Of a stretch of 64,000 nt of DNA, positions 63,559 through 64,000 are shown one piece after another. The DNA lies in assembly GCF_000308575.1 (NCBI RefSeq), contig NZ_BAFZ01000077.1, forward strand, positions 62,001 to 126,000, given 5' to 3'. The notes under the pieces are model-generated. The model saw only the letters and a program-made list of their open reading frames with translations, was not told the DNA's origin and did not search any database. Each line of letters starts with the position of its first letter. The first letter of the stretch is position 1. Origin of the DNA: Nocardia exalbida NBRC 100660. GTDB taxonomy: Bacteria; Actinomycetota; Actinomycetes; Mycobacteriales; Mycobacteriaceae. The translations under genes were made by a program, and so were the position numbers.

Positions 63559-64000
63559 CTAACGGTCGGCGCGCACGCGCGTCCGCAGCAGGCTCGCGAC
63601 CGTCGCGACCACCAGGATGCCCAGGATGACGCCCAGCGAGACGGGCGTGGAGATCTCCGGGACCGCGACGTGCTCGCCGCCGTTGACGAACGGCAGCGTG
63701 TTCTCGTGCAGGGCGTGCAGCACCAGCTTCACGCCGATGAACGCGAGGATCGCGGCCAGTCCGTAGGACAGGTAGACCAGCCGGTCGAGCAGCCCGCCGA
63801 TCAGGAAGTACAGCTGTCGCAAGCCCATGAGCGCGAACGCGTTCGCGGTGAAGACGAGGTAGGGCTGCTCGGTCAGGCCGTAGATGGCCGGGATCGAGTC
63901 CAGCGCGAAGAGCAGATCGGTGAACCCGATCGCCAGCAACGCCAGCAACAGCGGCGTGACCGCCCGGCGTCCGTCGATCCTGGTCACCAGCTTGTCGCCG
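63559..64000 (-). CDS. TerC/Alx-family membrane protein, C-terminal part (5' end outside window)
   Basis: C-terminal ~147 residues of a TerC-family manganese/metal-exporting or tellurite-resistance protein. It has the family signature DLLFALDSIPAI with its metal-binding Asps, followed by VFTANAFALMGLRQLYFLI and GVKLVLHALHEN. Four to five membrane helices are visible. The reading frame stays open to the window edge, where the upstream residues GDKLVTR continue the family, so the start lies beyond base 64000. It converges on the YciI gene. Confidence 0.9.
   Translation of the reverse strand, partial: GDKLVTRIDGRRAVTPLLLALLAIGFTDLLFALDSIPAIYGLTEQPYLVFTANAFALMGLRQLYFLIGGLLDRLVYLSYGLAAILAFIGVKLVLHALHENTLPFVNGGEHVAVPEISTPVSLGVILGILVVATVASLLRTRVRADR

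Overview
The window is about 70% GC, densely packed, with frequent GTG starts and 4-nt ATGA/GTGA gene overlaps. Gene content and order point to a mycolic-acid actinomycete, most likely Nocardia or a close Nocardiaceae relative. From memory, the backbone follows the Mycobacterium tuberculosis order: nrdR / Rv2719c-like / lexA, fadE20-like / hflX / dapF / miaA / Rv2728c-like / DUF349 / Rv2732c / miaB, gluABCD next to recX-recA, DUF3046 / UGT glycosyltransferase, pspM-pspA-clgR, cinA-like / pgsA / argA-like GNAT. No rRNA, tRNA, CRISPR array, insertion sequence or integrase was recognised.

Layout. 1-7.5 kb: the end of an HrpA helicase, nrdR, a secreted protein, a divergent SOS locus (a small membrane protein and lexA with three LexA boxes between them), and a GT39-type glycosyltransferase. 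7.5-8.9 kb: two small membrane-protein genes and an unusual 31-residue methionine-rich ORF. 9.2-24.9 kb: a single-strand block of 18 genes, read right to left, for a group 1h (high-affinity, actinobacterial type) [NiFe]-hydrogenase: hypA, hypB, small subunit, large subunit, a NifU/Rieske-like fusion, several uncharacterised partners, a maturation protease, two hypC, hypF, hypD, hypE, a nickel permease and a DUF6390 gene. A CRP-like box lies just upstream of the structural genes.

25.1-27.8 kb: a PepSY protein divergent from an OmpR-type two-component system. 27.8-31.6 kb: a lipase-like hydrolase, an acyl-CoA dehydrogenase and an acyltransferase, then poorly coding DNA. 32-41 kb: hflX, dapF, a SpoU-type RNA methyltransferase, miaA, a dioxygenase-like protein, a DUF349 protein, an Rv2732c-like membrane protein and miaB. 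41.2-44.6 kb: the glutamate ABC importer gluABCD, ended by two tandem hairpins. 45.4-47.3 kb: recX and recA (no intein) with an SOS box.

47.4-53.8 kb holds accessory genes (double Lrp-type regulator, DHA2-type exporter, three small enzymes, a CGNR regulator, a TPR-APH fusion kinase) lying between recA and DUF3046, which are neighbours in M. tuberculosis. 54-64 kb: a UGT-type glycosyltransferase, small envelope proteins, a PAP2/diacylglycerol-kinase fusion, the clgR-pspA-pspM envelope-stress operon behind a SigE-like promoter, a CinA-like amidase, pgsA, an ArgA-like acetyltransferase, a YciI protein and the end of a TerC-family gene.

The parts form an SOS module (lexA, recA, recX, the divergent membrane protein), a tRNA/ribosome maintenance module (miaA, miaB, hflX, SpoU), an envelope-stress module and a hydrogen-scavenging module. 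The hydrogenase module holds most of the undescribed protein families.
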